DNA of 64,000 nucleotides from Calvatia gigantea (taxonomy: Eukaryota; Basidiomycota; Agaricomycetes; Agaricales; Lycoperdaceae): NCBI GenBank assembly GCA_025093985.1, contig JACAAK010000004.1, positions 3,844,001-3,908,000 on the forward strand, written 5' to 3'. Made by a program: the position numbers and the translations under genes. How positions within the stretch are numbered: the stretch's first letter is position 1; each line of letters begins with the position of its first letter. The notes under the pieces are model-generated. The model saw only the letters and a list, made by a program, of their open reading frames with translations, was not told the origin of the DNA and ran no database searches. Shown in pieces: positions 30,547 through 42,540 of this stretch.

Positions 30547-32585
30547 TCATGTCAAACCCTCCTGTCTCAACCTATCCCTCACCTTCTCCAACAACTTTCC
30601 CAAATAATTTGATCCGTTATAGTCTCCAGCCTGACCAAACTGTGCCCCACTCCCCCAGTACGCATCTTGCAGATCTGCATATACAAGGTGCGCGTTCCCG
30701 GTTTTGAGAAGCATAGTTCGAAGATCACGATGTTGCGTGAATTTGTACCATAGGACTTCTTCCATCTGGGAGGGAAAAGTCGTGTCAGTACAGAGACCCT
30801 GTACAAATATACGAACAATTTTACCTTGTCCAAAAAAATCCTTCCCCAATCTGGTCTTACCCAAGCCAACAAACTCGCCGTCAGAGGGTAAACCTCTTCT
30901 GCACCCTGACAACCCCTAATCGATTCTGCGAGTTCCGGTTTATGGTCCATAAACTTCATCGCTTCGTGTAAGTGCATCGCAGTAGGGTATATCTTGTTAT
31001 CGTACATCACACGATGAGGTGAATGATTCAGGAAATCCGGAAGGCTCATTTGACTGAACTCGACTACGGAGCCGTTAGCTGACATAAGATACGGTTGTCC
31101 GGTTGACGGTTGGTGTGAGTACCTTTGTGGTTGTGATGTTGGGTGTGTTGGGTGGACTGGTTGTGACTGGGATGGACGTGATTGTGAATGATGGCTGCGG
31201 GATGTGTAGTGGGAGTTATGAGATACGGGACTCATGGCACGATGAGCGCCAGGTGGTGCTGAGCCTTCATCGTCTGAATCATCGTCGTCGAGGTCATCAC
31301 GCGGAGGCGAGTGTTGGGGAGGTGAACGTTGCGGGCGAGCTGAAGGAGGTGTAGGGACTGGAGGGATTGGAGTTCCACCTTGCGGGTGCACCATTCCCCC
31401 AGCTGGTTGTGTAGGTGCAGACTCCCGGTCACCCGGTGGCGGTCCATCTCGATATATAGGCACGAAATGGATATTACCCAACGAGTGCTGCTGTTGTTGA
31501 GCAGGTTCAGGCGAGGGTTCAGGGGCCCGACGTCGACTTCCAAACGAGAACAGACCTCGCTTTTTCTTTCTCAGAGTAGGATTTTTTTGTGACGCGTTTA
31601 CACCTGCACCAACACCAGCCATACCGGGGTTCGTACCCGAGCGCACCACCGTCACGTTTGGATTCGCGAACCCATTCGTGTGGTTTGTCGTCGTGGCAGT
31701 TAATAGTGCTGTTGTAGTGGGGAGGTGGACGAGCTGCTTGTATGGGGAAAGTGTGTAAAGATCTCTGGGTGGTAGGGGTAAAGGGTTCGGTGCAATGCCT
31801 GGCGAAGCAATAGGATCTTCGGGTTGGACACGTTGGAAGGGAGGTGGGTGGTATTGTGAATTCGAACCACCACGTCTATGAGACCGAGAATGGTGGCGCT
31901 GTGACGAGGAATGTTGGTTTTCCTGTTCTGAATTGTCGCCATCGTCGTCGTCAGATGATTCAATTGGAGGGAATGCGGGCATGAAAGGCGTCGCAGCACG
32001 TCGTTGTGGAGGTTCTGATGAAGGGAAGTTCGTAAGTGGGGGTTCCCCAGGTACGCCCGGAGTGAATAGCGGTGGAGGAGCACCTTGTGCAATATTAGCG
32101 CCTGGTGGTATAACGGGGCCTATGATCACACAATAATAGATCCATCATCAGTACCTTCGCAAGACATGAGATGGAAGGATCGGCAAACCTGATACACCTG
32201 GTGGATTCGGCGCTATGTTCGTAGGAATGAACCCAGGGGGTAGGTTCTCCAGCATTCCAGGCGGTGCGGGTTGAACATTGGCAGGTGCAGCTGCGCCTCT
32301 CGGTTGGTCAGGCTGCCGCTGAGCGGGAACATAGCCAGTGGAAGACTTGTTTTCTTTCCTTCTCTTCTTTTTGCGTCGTTGTTGAGGTGGCCAGTTTACG
32401 AAAGGCTGAGGCATGCCGACTGGTGCATATCCCGGGGGTATGACAGGTACTTGATATCCTGGTGCCGGCGCGTAGCCCACTGGTGGTGGTGGGACACCAT
32501 ATGGGTATACTGGGCCATATTGTGGGTATCCTGGAGGCTGTGGGTAATGTGGATATTTGAGAGCTTTAGATTTGGACTGGCCCAT
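30547..32585 (-). CDS. NADAR-domain protein with long proline-rich N-terminus
   Basis: Exon 1 runs from 32585 (MGQSKSKALKYPHYPQPPGY) to about 32200. Its end is uncertain: only donors near 32185-32200 keep phase with the CATAG acceptor near 32124. Exon 2 runs to 30825 and exon 3 is 30547-30765 (intron 30766-30824). The first ~450 residues are low-complexity, rich in Pro, Ser, His and Gln. The C-terminal NADAR (YbiA/DUF1768) domain has RVMYDNKIYPTAMHLHEAMK, ELAESIRGC, MEEVLWYKFTQHRDLRTMLL, GNAHLVYADLQDAYWGSGAQ and YLGKLLEKVRDRLRQ. NADAR enzymes are N-glycosidases acting on riboflavin intermediates or ADP-ribosylated guanine; the substrate here is unknown. A copy of exon 3 lies at 13903-14145. 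No lesion is seen. Confidence 0.85.
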
Positions 32586-33182
32586 CGTTCATCTGGATGG
32601 CAGACAGAGCTGAACTCGTTTTCCATTTTCATCTGTCGAGAATGGCAAACTACATTATGTAAGCATCATGGCCCTGTACGCACAATGCACGCACCTCCCG
32701 AAGCGTCAACGACACATCTGGAAAACGACTGCGACCCCGGACTCGTCCTCTACATACTTTCAACATTTTATCGGTACGGAGGGCATCGCAGCAAGCTGTG
32801 TTCCTGGTGCGACAAGTCTGTTGTGTTTGGTATCCCAGATCTTTCCGAGCAATGCGTTAGCAGGGTTCGTGGGGATGGGTAACTGATAGGCTTACCTCAC
32901 ACCGACGCGAGTTCATCTCGTTGTCTGACGTCAACGACCGACTGACGATGCGGAGCTTAGTCCCTCTATCAATGTGGGGATTATTTAGCTGAGCGTGATG
33001 GAAGTCTGCCCACTCACATTGTAGCGGGTGCATGGAAAAGGACGTTTATATTCGTTGAGACACCAGGGGGGGAACTGAGGCCCTCGAATGTTTTGATGGT
33101 CGCCAACGAAGTCAGTGAGCACCTGAAGGCCAGAGTGCCTCAACGCTTCAGCGACCTTGGATTGATTATATAATACCTTTAC
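32586..33182. other. Intergenic, probable NADAR promoter
   Basis: Upstream of the NADAR start. No coding frame with family resemblance was found. Confidence 0.4.
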
Positions 33183-33600
33183 TCACTCATCAATGAAAAA
33201 CACTTTGCATCCATCATGCAGTAACACCATCGCACCGCACATGTCTCCCGTCCTCTTAATACGAAATTCCTCGTAACGGAGGCTAGCCCACTCACCTGGT
33301 GTTACCTCAATTTCCGCAGTCACCCTCCCGTCCTTCTTCAATGGATCATCAACGTTCGGAACCACCGAGACATCTACCACCTTGATCCTTTCCGCGATCT
33401 CACATGCGAAACTATTTCCCCTATGCCTGTATATCATCAACCACCTCACTGGAATTTCCTTCACGTCCTGTGGTACGTTGCCGGTTATGTCCTCTACAGC
33501 TTCTTTCGGTAGGGGCTCTTGGAGAATCGCAGCTCGCCTTTGCAGCGAAACAGTAAGTGATGGATGACGCCTTGGCTTGACAAGGTAACTCACTAGTCAT
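33183..33600 (-). CDS. Hypothetical protein, 3' exon(s), start unresolved
   Basis: A minus-strand frame with protein-like composition: EDITGNVPQDVKEIPVRWLM, FACEIAERIKVVDVSVVPNV, TAEIEVTPGEWASLRYEEFR and MVLLHDGCKVFFIDE before the stop at 33183. It looks like an alternating beta-strand domain, but I do not recognise it. The frame opens from a GTG inside a possible intron. An ATG at about 33600 followed by a GTGAGT donor is a candidate first exon, yet the phase could not be matched, so the start is open. It may be a relic. Confidence 0.4.
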
Positions 33601-36022
33601 TATGGTATATAATGGAACGGTGGGTCGACTTGAACTTGAAGCTGGACGGGGCATAGACATTATAAAAGGTGTAGTTGAGCCGAAATATGATACAAAACAC
33701 TCGTTGTCGGTGAACACTCCCAATCAGACCGGTAACAAATATAACCGGACCGGAAAGTCCCGCACTGTCCAATGTAATGATCCTGCCTGGCCGTGCTGCA
33801 CCCGGCAATCCCAAGTTGATCGACTCACTGACGCCCCCAGGGCTTCGAGGCCTAATTGGGTGCTATTAACATTGTCAGCTTCAATGGATCCGCTTCGCCA
33901 AACCCTACTCGGCCGTCCATCAAGTTTGGCGCAAAATCGTATGGCTTATTGAGTGTGAACTGAATATCTTCTGAGGGTTAAACGCTAAAACCTCCACACT
34001 TTTCAGCTCGATCTATAATTATCTGCCTGACGTCATTTTCACTGCCGGTGGATTTCAGGAATAGCGCATCACAAAACATAGGTCTGACTCAAGTAACCAC
34101 GCCACTATCAATCTAGACTATCTACGTATCTCCCAATCGTCGCCTTGGATGACCCAAGTACCAGAAGAGGCATAAAGCCGGAACCATTGTGATAGTGTTT
34201 GCGGGATTCTTCTTAAATTTATTCTTCACTTGGCTTTTGCCGGGTCGATACCGACTCCGATTCACAACTATCCTCGCGAAAAACCAAGGGTCCGGAGAGT
34301 TCGGAATTGTCGCCATCACTGGTGTTGTTGTCATCAGCTTAATGGCGGGGACACGATACGAGCTCAAGACATGCAACGTCCACCCTACGATATCGCACAT
34401 GAACCAAAACATGAATGGCCGTGCGAATAGATATAAACCCTCAAATCCTTGACTAGCTTTATACTCCCCCATGTGAAACAGAAAGCATGTCCTGTCTGAC
34501 ACGGTGTAACGAGAATCATGCCAGGACTTGAGGAGTTTTTGGTCTTCTTGGTAATCGAGGCAGACACACAAAAGACACCAACCAAATGACTCCAGATCAT
34601 GGTGGTATTAGCGTGTCTGCGGCTGTGAGCGATCGGTTCGAGTGCAACGAGGGGAGTGGTTCCCGTGAGTTGAGGTACACCACCAATGGCCAGATCGTGT
34701 TGTGCACAGGGGTCCCGGTTGTTCAAGACGTCACAAATTGGACAGAAGATTCTACATGGACTGCCTTGACGAACAATGAAAGAGTGACCATTATTCGGAC
34801 ACTTTGCGTGCAATCGTTCCACCTTTTGTGGTGGGTTTAGTAAGTTGTGGGCAGGTGCCTTCTTCAGATTAGTTCTAGAACACTCGGTCACTACCTCTCG
34901 AGCCCTGTGACTTACCAAACTTATTAGGCTAGATAAGGGGCACATACAGGGTTTGGAGTTTGAAAGGTGGAACGGTCATGGGGTACTCCCCTGCAGAATG
35001 GCGATACCCCATTACTCACCGAAGTAGTTCATATTCATCTGTACGGAAGAATAAAAATCACCGGAAAGGCTTCCATACACGGTGTTCGGAAATGGTCTCC
35101 GCCGGTGGGCGCACATCCATAGTGCTTGTCCTCTACCACTGTTGAATACATGAACTTTCTGTCTTTCAGGAACAGCTTTCTCAGGCTGAGCTTGGGTATA
35201 CAAACATGACGAGGTAAACGGATGTAACGAGATACACACTTTAAGAGGCTTCATCCTACCGAAGATATCTTTATGCATACTGTTGTTGAACGTTGAAAGT
35301 TGATTCCGGTCCTGCAATGTACTCTTTGAGGTTACTCGGCTCCTTCCTTATCGCAGCATTCCATCATTATGACCATCCAACAATCCGCCACTCCATCTAC
35401 TAACTTGACAGGAGAATGATGACGTTCAAGTGAAGATCGGGATCAGGTCACGTCAGGCAATGTCTTCACTGTAATTTAGCTTGCATCTGATTGTCTATGG
35501 TCGCAGTAGTAAGTATTTCACACTCTCCTCTTGTCATACCAGCTTACCTCTGTCTCAAACCTTTTTTTCACCGTGGCTGATGCTTTATGCACAGCACCCC
35601 CAAAGGAACGTACAGCAGGCCATGCTGTAATTTGTAAATCATGTAAACGTCATTTGGCACGAATGCAGTCCATTCCTCTATCATGAAGTGGGTGGCGGTA
35701 TGGGTTGTGGTCATTATCTCTAAACAACTACAGTATAGCTCAGAAAATGGAAAGATACAGTATGCCGTTCAACATAGGATCCCCAAATTCCATTCCTTCT
35801 GCCCCGATTCCAATTGAGAACTCGTAATCCTATCGAAAAGAAGCAAAATAATTGCCGTACAGCTCATTCCAGCTTTCAAGATTTTATGTAAGTAAAATGT
35901 CTCCTTGGGTGGCTTACTTCGTGCAACAAGCGATGAAGGGAGTATAAAGCTCACCCATCTGCATCCCAACTTGGATCCCATAGCACTCAACAGCTACTTT
36001 CGAACTCAAACCAGCCACAACA
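33601..36022. other. Long stretch without a recognised gene
   Basis: About 2.4 kb. Frames on both strands (for example 34189-34452 plus, with a hydrophobic start, and 34385-34945 minus) do not resemble known families, and no repeats or transposon ends were seen. The right end is the promoter of the beta-trefoil gene. Confidence 0.4.
35943..35949 (+). promoter_or_regulatory. TATA box of beta-trefoil gene
   Basis: TATAAAG lies 80 bp upstream of the start codon at 36023, a usual spacing for fungal genes with a short 5' leader. Confidence 0.5.
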
Positions 36023-36624
36023 ATGCCGACTGTCATTCCCGATACTCATGTATTATCCATCTTCTTCGTCGCCCCATATTTGCTGACTCCGAATAGCCTC
36101 TCAAACCTGGTTACTATTTCATCGACATTCAAAAGGATCACGTCACTGCACATCGCGATGGCGAACTCGTCGGTATTACGGACGGGAGTGGTAGGATTCT
36201 CGAGAGGATCGTAAGGCACACTCACGTCGGTGCCAAAACGCTGATCCTCAAGGTCTTTGATAGTTTCTCCTTTCGCTCTCCGGCACTGGGTACAGTATTC
36301 TGCATTTTGCCAGCAAGCAGTATGTCTGGGCGACTGCAACCGAGGGGTCCCTTGTCCATCTCTGGAACAACCCCAATCCACCGACTGTGTGGAACATTCA
36401 GAAGGACGGGGAAGGCATCTACCGCATTGCCATTCCAGAAAAAGACCTTTACTGGACCGAGACCGTTGTTTGGGGTGCTCGCCTTGTGAGTACAAATTTG
36501 TGCGCCAAACATTGATCGTGTTGATAGCTGACTTTGGGAAAAATAGTTCAAGCTTTATGGCTCCGACGGCAAGAAGGACCAGATGTTCACTTTCAAGCCG
36601 CTTGACGAGAATAAATTGCTTTAG
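36023..36624 (+). CDS. Small beta-trefoil-type protein (protease-inhibitor- or lectin-like)
   Basis: Four exons (36023-36049, 36097-36210, 36264-36485, 36547-36624) give 146 residues, all junctions in phase 0 with GT...AG introns of 47-61 bp. It starts MPTVIPDTHPLKPGYYFIDI. Inner repeats include LSGTGYSILHFASKQYVWAT, PTVWNIQKDGEGIYRIAIPE and LFKLYGSDGKKDQMFTFKPL. Alternating W.I and Y.I/F.F strands in roughly three blocks, with no signal peptide, suggest a cytoplasmic beta-trefoil such as mushroom protease inhibitors (mycocypins, I66) or ricin-B-like lectins; which one is not resolved. The last exon is 78 nt, as in the gene at 47308-48005, pointing to common descent. No lesion is seen. Confidence 0.6.
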
Positions 36625-38159
36625 TGATCGATTGTCTTTGCCAAATATATGTACTTGATCGCGTGAATGTATGTACTTACGAGACCACATGAAAACTGGG
36701 ACAGCGTGATAGCAAGGACGCCACCAGCCCAAGGGCTCTGAGAAATGCGCGAAATAGTGTTCGAAGCAGTGCATGCATAACGCTGCCGCCCAAGTTTAAT
36801 CAGGAACTTGAATGAGATTGTTTGTTGAGTGTTGAAGAAGCTTCGGTATGTAGAATAGACGAAGGGCGATGAATTCATATCTCCCTTCAAGGATATTCTT
36901 CCTGTATAGTGTGGTGAGTCTATTAAGTTGCGGGAATTTACCAAACCGCTTTGAGTGGGCGCCTTCTGCTATGAGCTTTGTATGAACTACAAGAACTCAA
37001 CGTTGCTGGTTCGATCGACAGACGTCATCGTAACCAACAAATTCGACATTTTCTGGGATTTTGCTTTGTTCATTGCCTCTATTACCGCTCTAGTTCGACC
37101 CCCTCCCAACGACTGGGGCCCAGTCACTAAGAGTATCTCTACCAGAACGGGGACCAAATAAAGACTACGATTCAAAGGGGCTTGGTCCTGCGCGAGACCT
37201 GACGGCCGAACCCCTCCGTTATTGTGTCTCTCTGCATGGTCGGGGGGCGAGGCCCTTGAAGAGGTGCTTGCTGATGGTCCTACCACCTTTGTTGCTTTTG
37301 AGACGTCTTATCGAGATATCTACCAATTCTCCGAACTTCGTTCATCCCCTCGGGGGATTAGTGCGCGTTTAATGTCTGTTTGCCCGTCATTTACCACGAT
37401 GAGGATGTTAGGAGCTTAACTCCCGTAATCCGCGGGCGCCCGGCTTTGAAGTCCACCCTGCGATGGCGGACATCGCTTCGGAGGTGTTGGAAAGTATCGA
37501 TTCACTCTCTGGTCTCAAAGGGTGGCATATGGTTGCATTGTGTCTTTCATACAGTGTTCTCCCGGGTAAAACACTGACGTGTCTCTGGTCCACGGAGAAA
37601 TGTGGTAGAAAGGGTGTGAATGTGGTGATGTTAGTGTCGCCAACTTGATGTATCGCGGCCAGGCCATGGGAGATGAAAAGAACAGAAAAATATTCGGTGT
37701 CCTGAATGATCGTGATCTCACCACGCAGCGTGACGATGGCCAGACTTCGGCAACGATGGAATTGTCTCTCGAACGGACGAGGGATCGTGGAAGGAACATT
37801 TGAGATACATGCATGAAAGGTAAGGTAGTGAGGGGTTCGACCAGGATGCCATTGAGGGCTTGAGGATGCCAAGAGTCTCCGTGGTGTTGGCAATCTTTTA
37901 TAAAGCAAGTATGAGTTCGTCCTCATGTCCAGATGAAGCTTTGAAGTGTTGTTGGATTGATTGACAGTGAGTTCCCACGAACTCTCCCAGGATGCTAAGC
38001 TTTTTCCCTTCACGAGCTTGTCTAAATCCAGCCAGCTTGCAAATTGCCTCTGCCCCTGCTCCCTGAATTGGTCTTTTGATTGGGGTGGACGCCTGTGGGT
38101 CCTCTGTGAAACAACCTAACATCACTGCTCCTGGAACTGTAGAGGTGCTTAAACCTTGT
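36625..38159. other. No supported gene
   Basis: A minus-strand frame of 201 codons at 37408-38013 is the longest, but it has no recognisable domain and overlaps several equal frames. No repeats are shared with the rest of the window. Confidence 0.4.
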
Positions 38160-38380
38160 CATTCTCATTTTTCCCATGATGACACTACCCGACCTCCCGT
38201 CCAACTGCAGTATCCGTATATTGGTTTTGGTATTCCACTCGGAGCCGCTAGAAAGGTTCTCAGTGCCCGCCTGAACCCAGGAACCGGGCGGAACATCAAG
38301 AAGGAGGAGAAAGAAGCGCTAGAAGGTTCATATTTGTCGACACCCACACCCACGTCTGCTCGAAGTCGACTAAGGCTAAT

Positions 38381-38830
38381 ATGCCACGCACTGGCGCCAA
38401 TTCCGGAGCCACTCCTGCTTCTCATAGTCATGTCAACAAGGACGGGCACCAGATAGGGGGAAACGCTAGCGAGAAGATCAAGTCCCTTGCGTCATCCATC
38501 TTCTTCCACTTTGTCGACGCCAAAGGGAAGTCGTATGGTTCTGACGTAGGCAAGAAGCTCAAAATTACAGAAATCAATATTCGAGGGACTGGGTATACTA
38601 CTCTATCAGATACACAGGCTACGGAGATAGTCGACAAGGACGGAGGAAATGCCCTGAGCGTGGAGACCGTTTTTGAGCTCGTCGTCACCCGAGGTGCGTT
38701 GGGAAGGTTTGTTCGCTTCCGCTCCTGCCTGCTCATTTACACCTATGCATCCGCCCTTCCACCGCCTCCCTCACCCGAATCGATGCCCACGGATCACACT
38801 CTTCATCATTGGTATACAACTCTATTATAA
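38381..38830 (+). CDS. Hypothetical protein, unit A copy
   Basis: An open frame of 149 codons starting MPRTGANSGATPASHSHVNK. The first ~105 residues (ASEKIKSLASSIFFHFVDAK, GKKLKITEINIRGTGYTTLS, ATEIVDKDGGNALSVETVFE, LVVTRG) are conserved at DNA level in unit B at 44101-44400, where the frame is broken. After LVVTRG the frame may read through an intron, so the true C-terminus is uncertain. No known domain. Function unknown. Confidence 0.5.
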   Translation: MPRTGANSGATPASHSHVNKDGHQIGGNASEKIKSLASSIFFHFVDAKGKSYGSDVGKKLKITEINIRGTGYTTLSDTQATEIVDKDGGNALSVETVFELVVTRGALGRFVRFRSCLLIYTYASALPPPPSPESMPTDHTLHHWYTTLL

Positions 38831-39719
38831 CGGCCAGAAATGTGCAACCTTCATGGAACACTGCACGGAGCATGTGCCGCGTATCTTATCGATCCGTAAG
38901 CCCAGTCTTCTTACTTCGACTGATTGGCTTTAGCGTCTTACGATTACCTATAATCCTATGACCGACTGTCTTACACTTCTTTTCGGGCCCTCTACCCCAA
39001 CAGATGTTCTAATGCTCCACTCGTAGTTCTCGGACTCCTGCTCGGTATCGACGGATCTGGAGTCTCGCAATCTATGAACCTCATTTGGCACCACCCCATC
39101 AATGAGTGAGTCCGTCAAGACCTGTCGCTTCATTTATTCAATCCTTTCTCCCCAGGGGTACCAAAGTTAGCATCAAAGCAACATCTATGTATATTACCGG
39201 TAGGATACGTACTGCGCGATGCGAAGTGAGTACCCACGCTTCGTTCGTCCCGAGCCCGTGAATGAACACTGTTTTATAGCTTTGGGCCGGAAATAGACTC
39301 TGCGTCTCCGCTGTCCACTCAACGATTAACCCGACGGCAAAAACGAACATGGCGAAATTATAATTTTATTCAATTATAAGCAACTGTACAGTGCTGTGAG
39401 CTACTCCGCGGCCCCCCTTTTTCTAAGTGTGTGTACTCAATCTATTAAGCGACCGCTTCTGTACGAACCCCTTATAATCGTGAAGAGGAAATGCCTGGAT
39501 CATCCCATCAAGCTTAATGCTCGCAATAACTGCACTTAGACAGCACGGATCGGGCGAGGGCAAGTTCCACAGGGATATTTACTCCTTATATCCAACACAG
39601 GTGGAACAGCAGCACCGATCGCGGACCGGGGCCATAGTGGATCGTCAAATCAATCCCGAACGACACTGTTTGAATGAAATCAAGATAAATCGACAACTGA
39701 ATATACTAGGTAGTTTTAG
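38831..39719. other. No gene recognised
   Basis: Lies between the hypothetical gene and the 3' end of copy d. The left part (to about 39130) is shared with unit B. Short frames only. Confidence 0.4.
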
Positions 39720-40961
39720 TACAGAAGATACTACCGAAGGCAAACTACTTCTGTATCGAGGTGGTTCTCAAAGCGAAAAGCGTAAGGTGTGTTAGTGCCA
39801 TCCACAACAAGATGGTGGTACTGGCTTTGAATACATGGAGGCGCCATGGTAAACATACGTCACCCACAGACATATCGTGAGTGATAGGAATTTGCTCCCA
39901 AACGGAAAGCACAATGGATAGCGTCAGTGCGCTGATTGAACTATCACAAAGTAATGAGTATTTTGAAATATATCACCCCCATAAAACCTACTTGAGAAAC
40001 CATATGGTGGGAAGGGAGAAGATAAGCCAGAACCGTTGGGTTGAGGACCGTCTCCAACTATCGCACGAGGCCTGAATTGTGGGCTCCAGTTAAATATAGC
40101 GCGCGCGGGGCATACCCAGGGCTCACATTATACCAATATTCAGTCACGGACGTGTGTTGAAATTCTTCTGAGTGGCTTCGGTAAAGCATTGCAAAGATAA
40201 GGCTCGCCAGTCCACTGAGAAGCGCTATCGTAGCAAAAAGGAATGCCCATGAGCATTTGGGAATGGGGTAGATCGTGAGCATAGGAAATATGACTCTAAG
40301 AATAATGGAATGAGCAGAGTATTACAGCGCGGATTTTGTGAAACGTACGGCAGAGTAGCGGCAGACAAAGCATGATATGACTTCCACTGTGATTTCAGGC
40401 GCTTCACGACTTTTGCCCATTGTTCCTCATACGTCACTTCAGCCGTCGTATTCGATGTTCTCCCTTCTCCATACAAAACCACCTGCAATTGGTGCCGCAG
40501 GCGGTAATTTCGATAGCACCAGTAGGGAGTTCCAAGTGAGACGGTAACAGTCAACACGGTCGTCAAGAGAACAGCAACGTCCGTGATCACATGACTAGCA
40601 AGCTCTAGTTGTAAGTCGCGGCCTACTGTGCTATTATACGGATATATACTCACAGAAAGTTGGCAACACGTTCCCTGGCATGTAACCTCTCACGGTTTGG
40701 AGACGGGAGACGGTCTGTCGTGTTAACGCTGTCGGAACCGGAGGGGATGTCACTGCCCTCCGCATAACTTGGTGACTTAGGTTGGTTTCCGTCGGAAGCA
40801 ACACCAATAGCGATGTGACAGGGAGGTATAAGTAGCTGAGGTACTCGGTCCCTATCATGACGCTTTGCTTGCGTGGAGTGGTTGGCGTTGCTTATTATAG
40901 CCTGGCCATTGCAGGGTTGGTGCACTAAAAATAGCCGTAAAATGGAGGTTATTTTAAGCAT
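39720..40961 (-). CDS. Membrane-protein family, copy d (most complete)
   Basis: Minus-strand multi-exon gene of unknown function. Exon 1 from 40961 is polar (GSDIPSGSDSVNTTDRLPSP, NRERLHARERVANF) and ends at GTGAGT near 40653. Exon 2 has a transmembrane segment (DVAVLLTTVLTVTVSLGTPY with WCYRNYRL) and a linker ending LKSQWKSYHALSAATLP. The next exon has IPKCSWAFLFATIALLSGLA, SLIFAMLYRSHSEEFQ and VTEYWYN. Then comes VLNPTVLAYLLP, and the last exons have DSSISALTLSIVLSVWEQIP and VGDVCLPWRLHVFKAS. About five hydrophobic segments in all. The phase of intron 1 could not be matched, so the gene may be slightly damaged. Unit B relic: copy f. Confidence 0.55.
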
Positions 40962-41224
40962 GAGTTAATCGAGAGGCGCCACCGCACACTTACCCCGGCG
41001 GGGTCGATTAGCATAACCCTCGTGCGATGTGTTGCTGTAGGGCATCTGAACTGAGAGTAGTTCTAACGATTAAGATGGGAGAAGGACACCTCTTTCCCCG
41101 AGCCAGGACGTGCTGGGTGCACTGTTTGCCGTTGTTTACCCTGGATTGCCTCCGCTACGGCCGGGGTTTTAGAAGCCATTACCCACTTCGACGATAGGGA
41201 GCCCATCAGCGCTTCAACCATCAT

Positions 41225-41964
41225 TTTGATATGCAGCGTTACAACATTCAACGTCTAACAATTGTCGAGATCATTATCATTTCTGCCTTGGCCTCCATAG
41301 CTCCACTGTAATCCTCTCCCCGACTGTGTATCTTCCAATGCAGCAGCTATGTGGTGCAAAATAAAGAGGCCAAGCGTATTGAGGAAAGGTGATGCCCACG
41401 AGACCGTCCTCACCTGGGTCTGGGACCTGTGAAAAACATCAATCGCTTTGATTGACAACCGTGTTGGTGTGTATGGGAACTGTTGACGAGGAAGACCAGG
41501 AAGAGGACACATATGGAGCAATGTGAGAAACACGGATTTGCATATCGCTGTATGGTCTTCGGTCTTTCTGGAGCAAGTGTAGTCCGGACAATATCCAACT
41601 GAGTATTTGGGATACTTTGGGAAAAAAATGACATAAGGCAACTCCACGGTTTTGTCAAGGATGGGTTCAACGAAGACGAGGCAGTTCAGCATATGGGCTC
41701 GGGATGGGTGTCTCCAAGTCCGGCCTAATCCACAACTTGTATTGTGAACTTTTCTGTCAACTTGTGACTCATATTCAAGGGACGCGGTGGTCCAGATGAA
41801 CGCTGATTAGAAACCGGAAAAATGAGTACTACATTTCATTGACTTTGAGAACATATTCTTATGGCGTCCTTTAAATGAATTGATTCCAAATCCGGTACGG
41901 GTAGTGCATGATTCCATATATACTGGGTGATTCTAGTTTCTTCATAGCGCCAAGGCGGGATGAT
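41225..41964. other. Unit A insertion without recognised gene
   Basis: Includes a minus-strand frame of 145 codons (41255-41692) missing from unit B. It has some hydrophobic stretches but no family resemblance. Promoter or 3' sequence for copies d and e could lie here. Confidence 0.35.
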
Positions 41965-42540
41965 CTACTTCTGAAAAGAGGATGATATAAAAGCAACGAG
42001 CGTAAGATACATTAACGCCGTGCACACTGAAATTGAGGTAACGCTTCGAAAGACATGGAGGCGCCATGGCAGGCACACGTCGCCTGGAAAGGGGGACCTG
42101 TTCTCAAACGGCAAGGACAACGGAGACCGCCAGTGCACGGATTGAGCCATGCGCAAGGTTTTCTTAGAATGTCATTTGTAAAAGCTTTAGGATGCCGTTG
42201 ACCCACTTGATTAGCCACATTGTCGGTAGAGAGACAAGGAACCAGAACTGTTGCGTTGTGACCCGGAGCCAGCTTTCGTGGGAGGCCTAAGACAGGAAGG
42301 TTCAATGGCTTGGTCGCAAGGAATACAAAGTGTATGAAGAACTCACACCGCGCCAAATCTCCTTCACGACCTGTTGTCGCAGCTCATCTAAGTAATTCCG
42401 GTAAAGCATCCCAATAATCAGACACTCTAGGCCGCTAAGCAGTGCTATTGTCGCAAAGAGGAATGCCCAGGAGCACTTCGGGACTGGACAGGTGGAAGAC
42501 TTACAGGAGTGTACCGGCAGACAGAGCATGGTAGGTTTTC
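41965..42540 (-). pseudogene. Membrane-protein family, copy e (N-terminus replaced by amidase)
   Basis: Minus-strand exons: PVPKCSWAFLFATIALLSGL and ECLIIGMLYRNYLDELRQQV, then WFLVSLPTMWLIKWVNGILK in another frame, and last NLAHGSIRALAVSVVLAVWE and GDVCLPWRLHVFRSVTSISV up to the stop at 41965. The upstream exon with the PYWYC-type segment, present in its duplicate g, is missing. Instead the frame runs back into amidase sequence (42540-42805) with only a short trace, YHALSAGTL, of the family linker. The join looks like a recombination point. Not functional as it stands. Confidence 0.68.

Larger units (their letters stand above)
38160..42480. repeat. Segmental duplication unit A
   Basis: Aligns with 43890-46700 in the same order and orientation: the hypothetical gene (38381 to 44101), copy d N-terminal region (40550-41225 to about 44790-45320) and copy e C-terminal region (about 41750-42480 to 45560-46380). 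The offset falls from about 5.7 to 3.8 kb, so unit B has lost pieces or unit A gained some (for example 41255-41690). The amidase pseudogene lies between the units. Confidence 0.78.

Noticed and set aside
34385..34945. 186-codon minus-strand frame
   Set aside because: No family resemblance, overlaps other frames of similar length, composition not convincing, no splice context.
37408..38013. 201-codon minus-strand frame
   Set aside because: No recognisable motif or homolog; overlapping frames on both strands are equally open.
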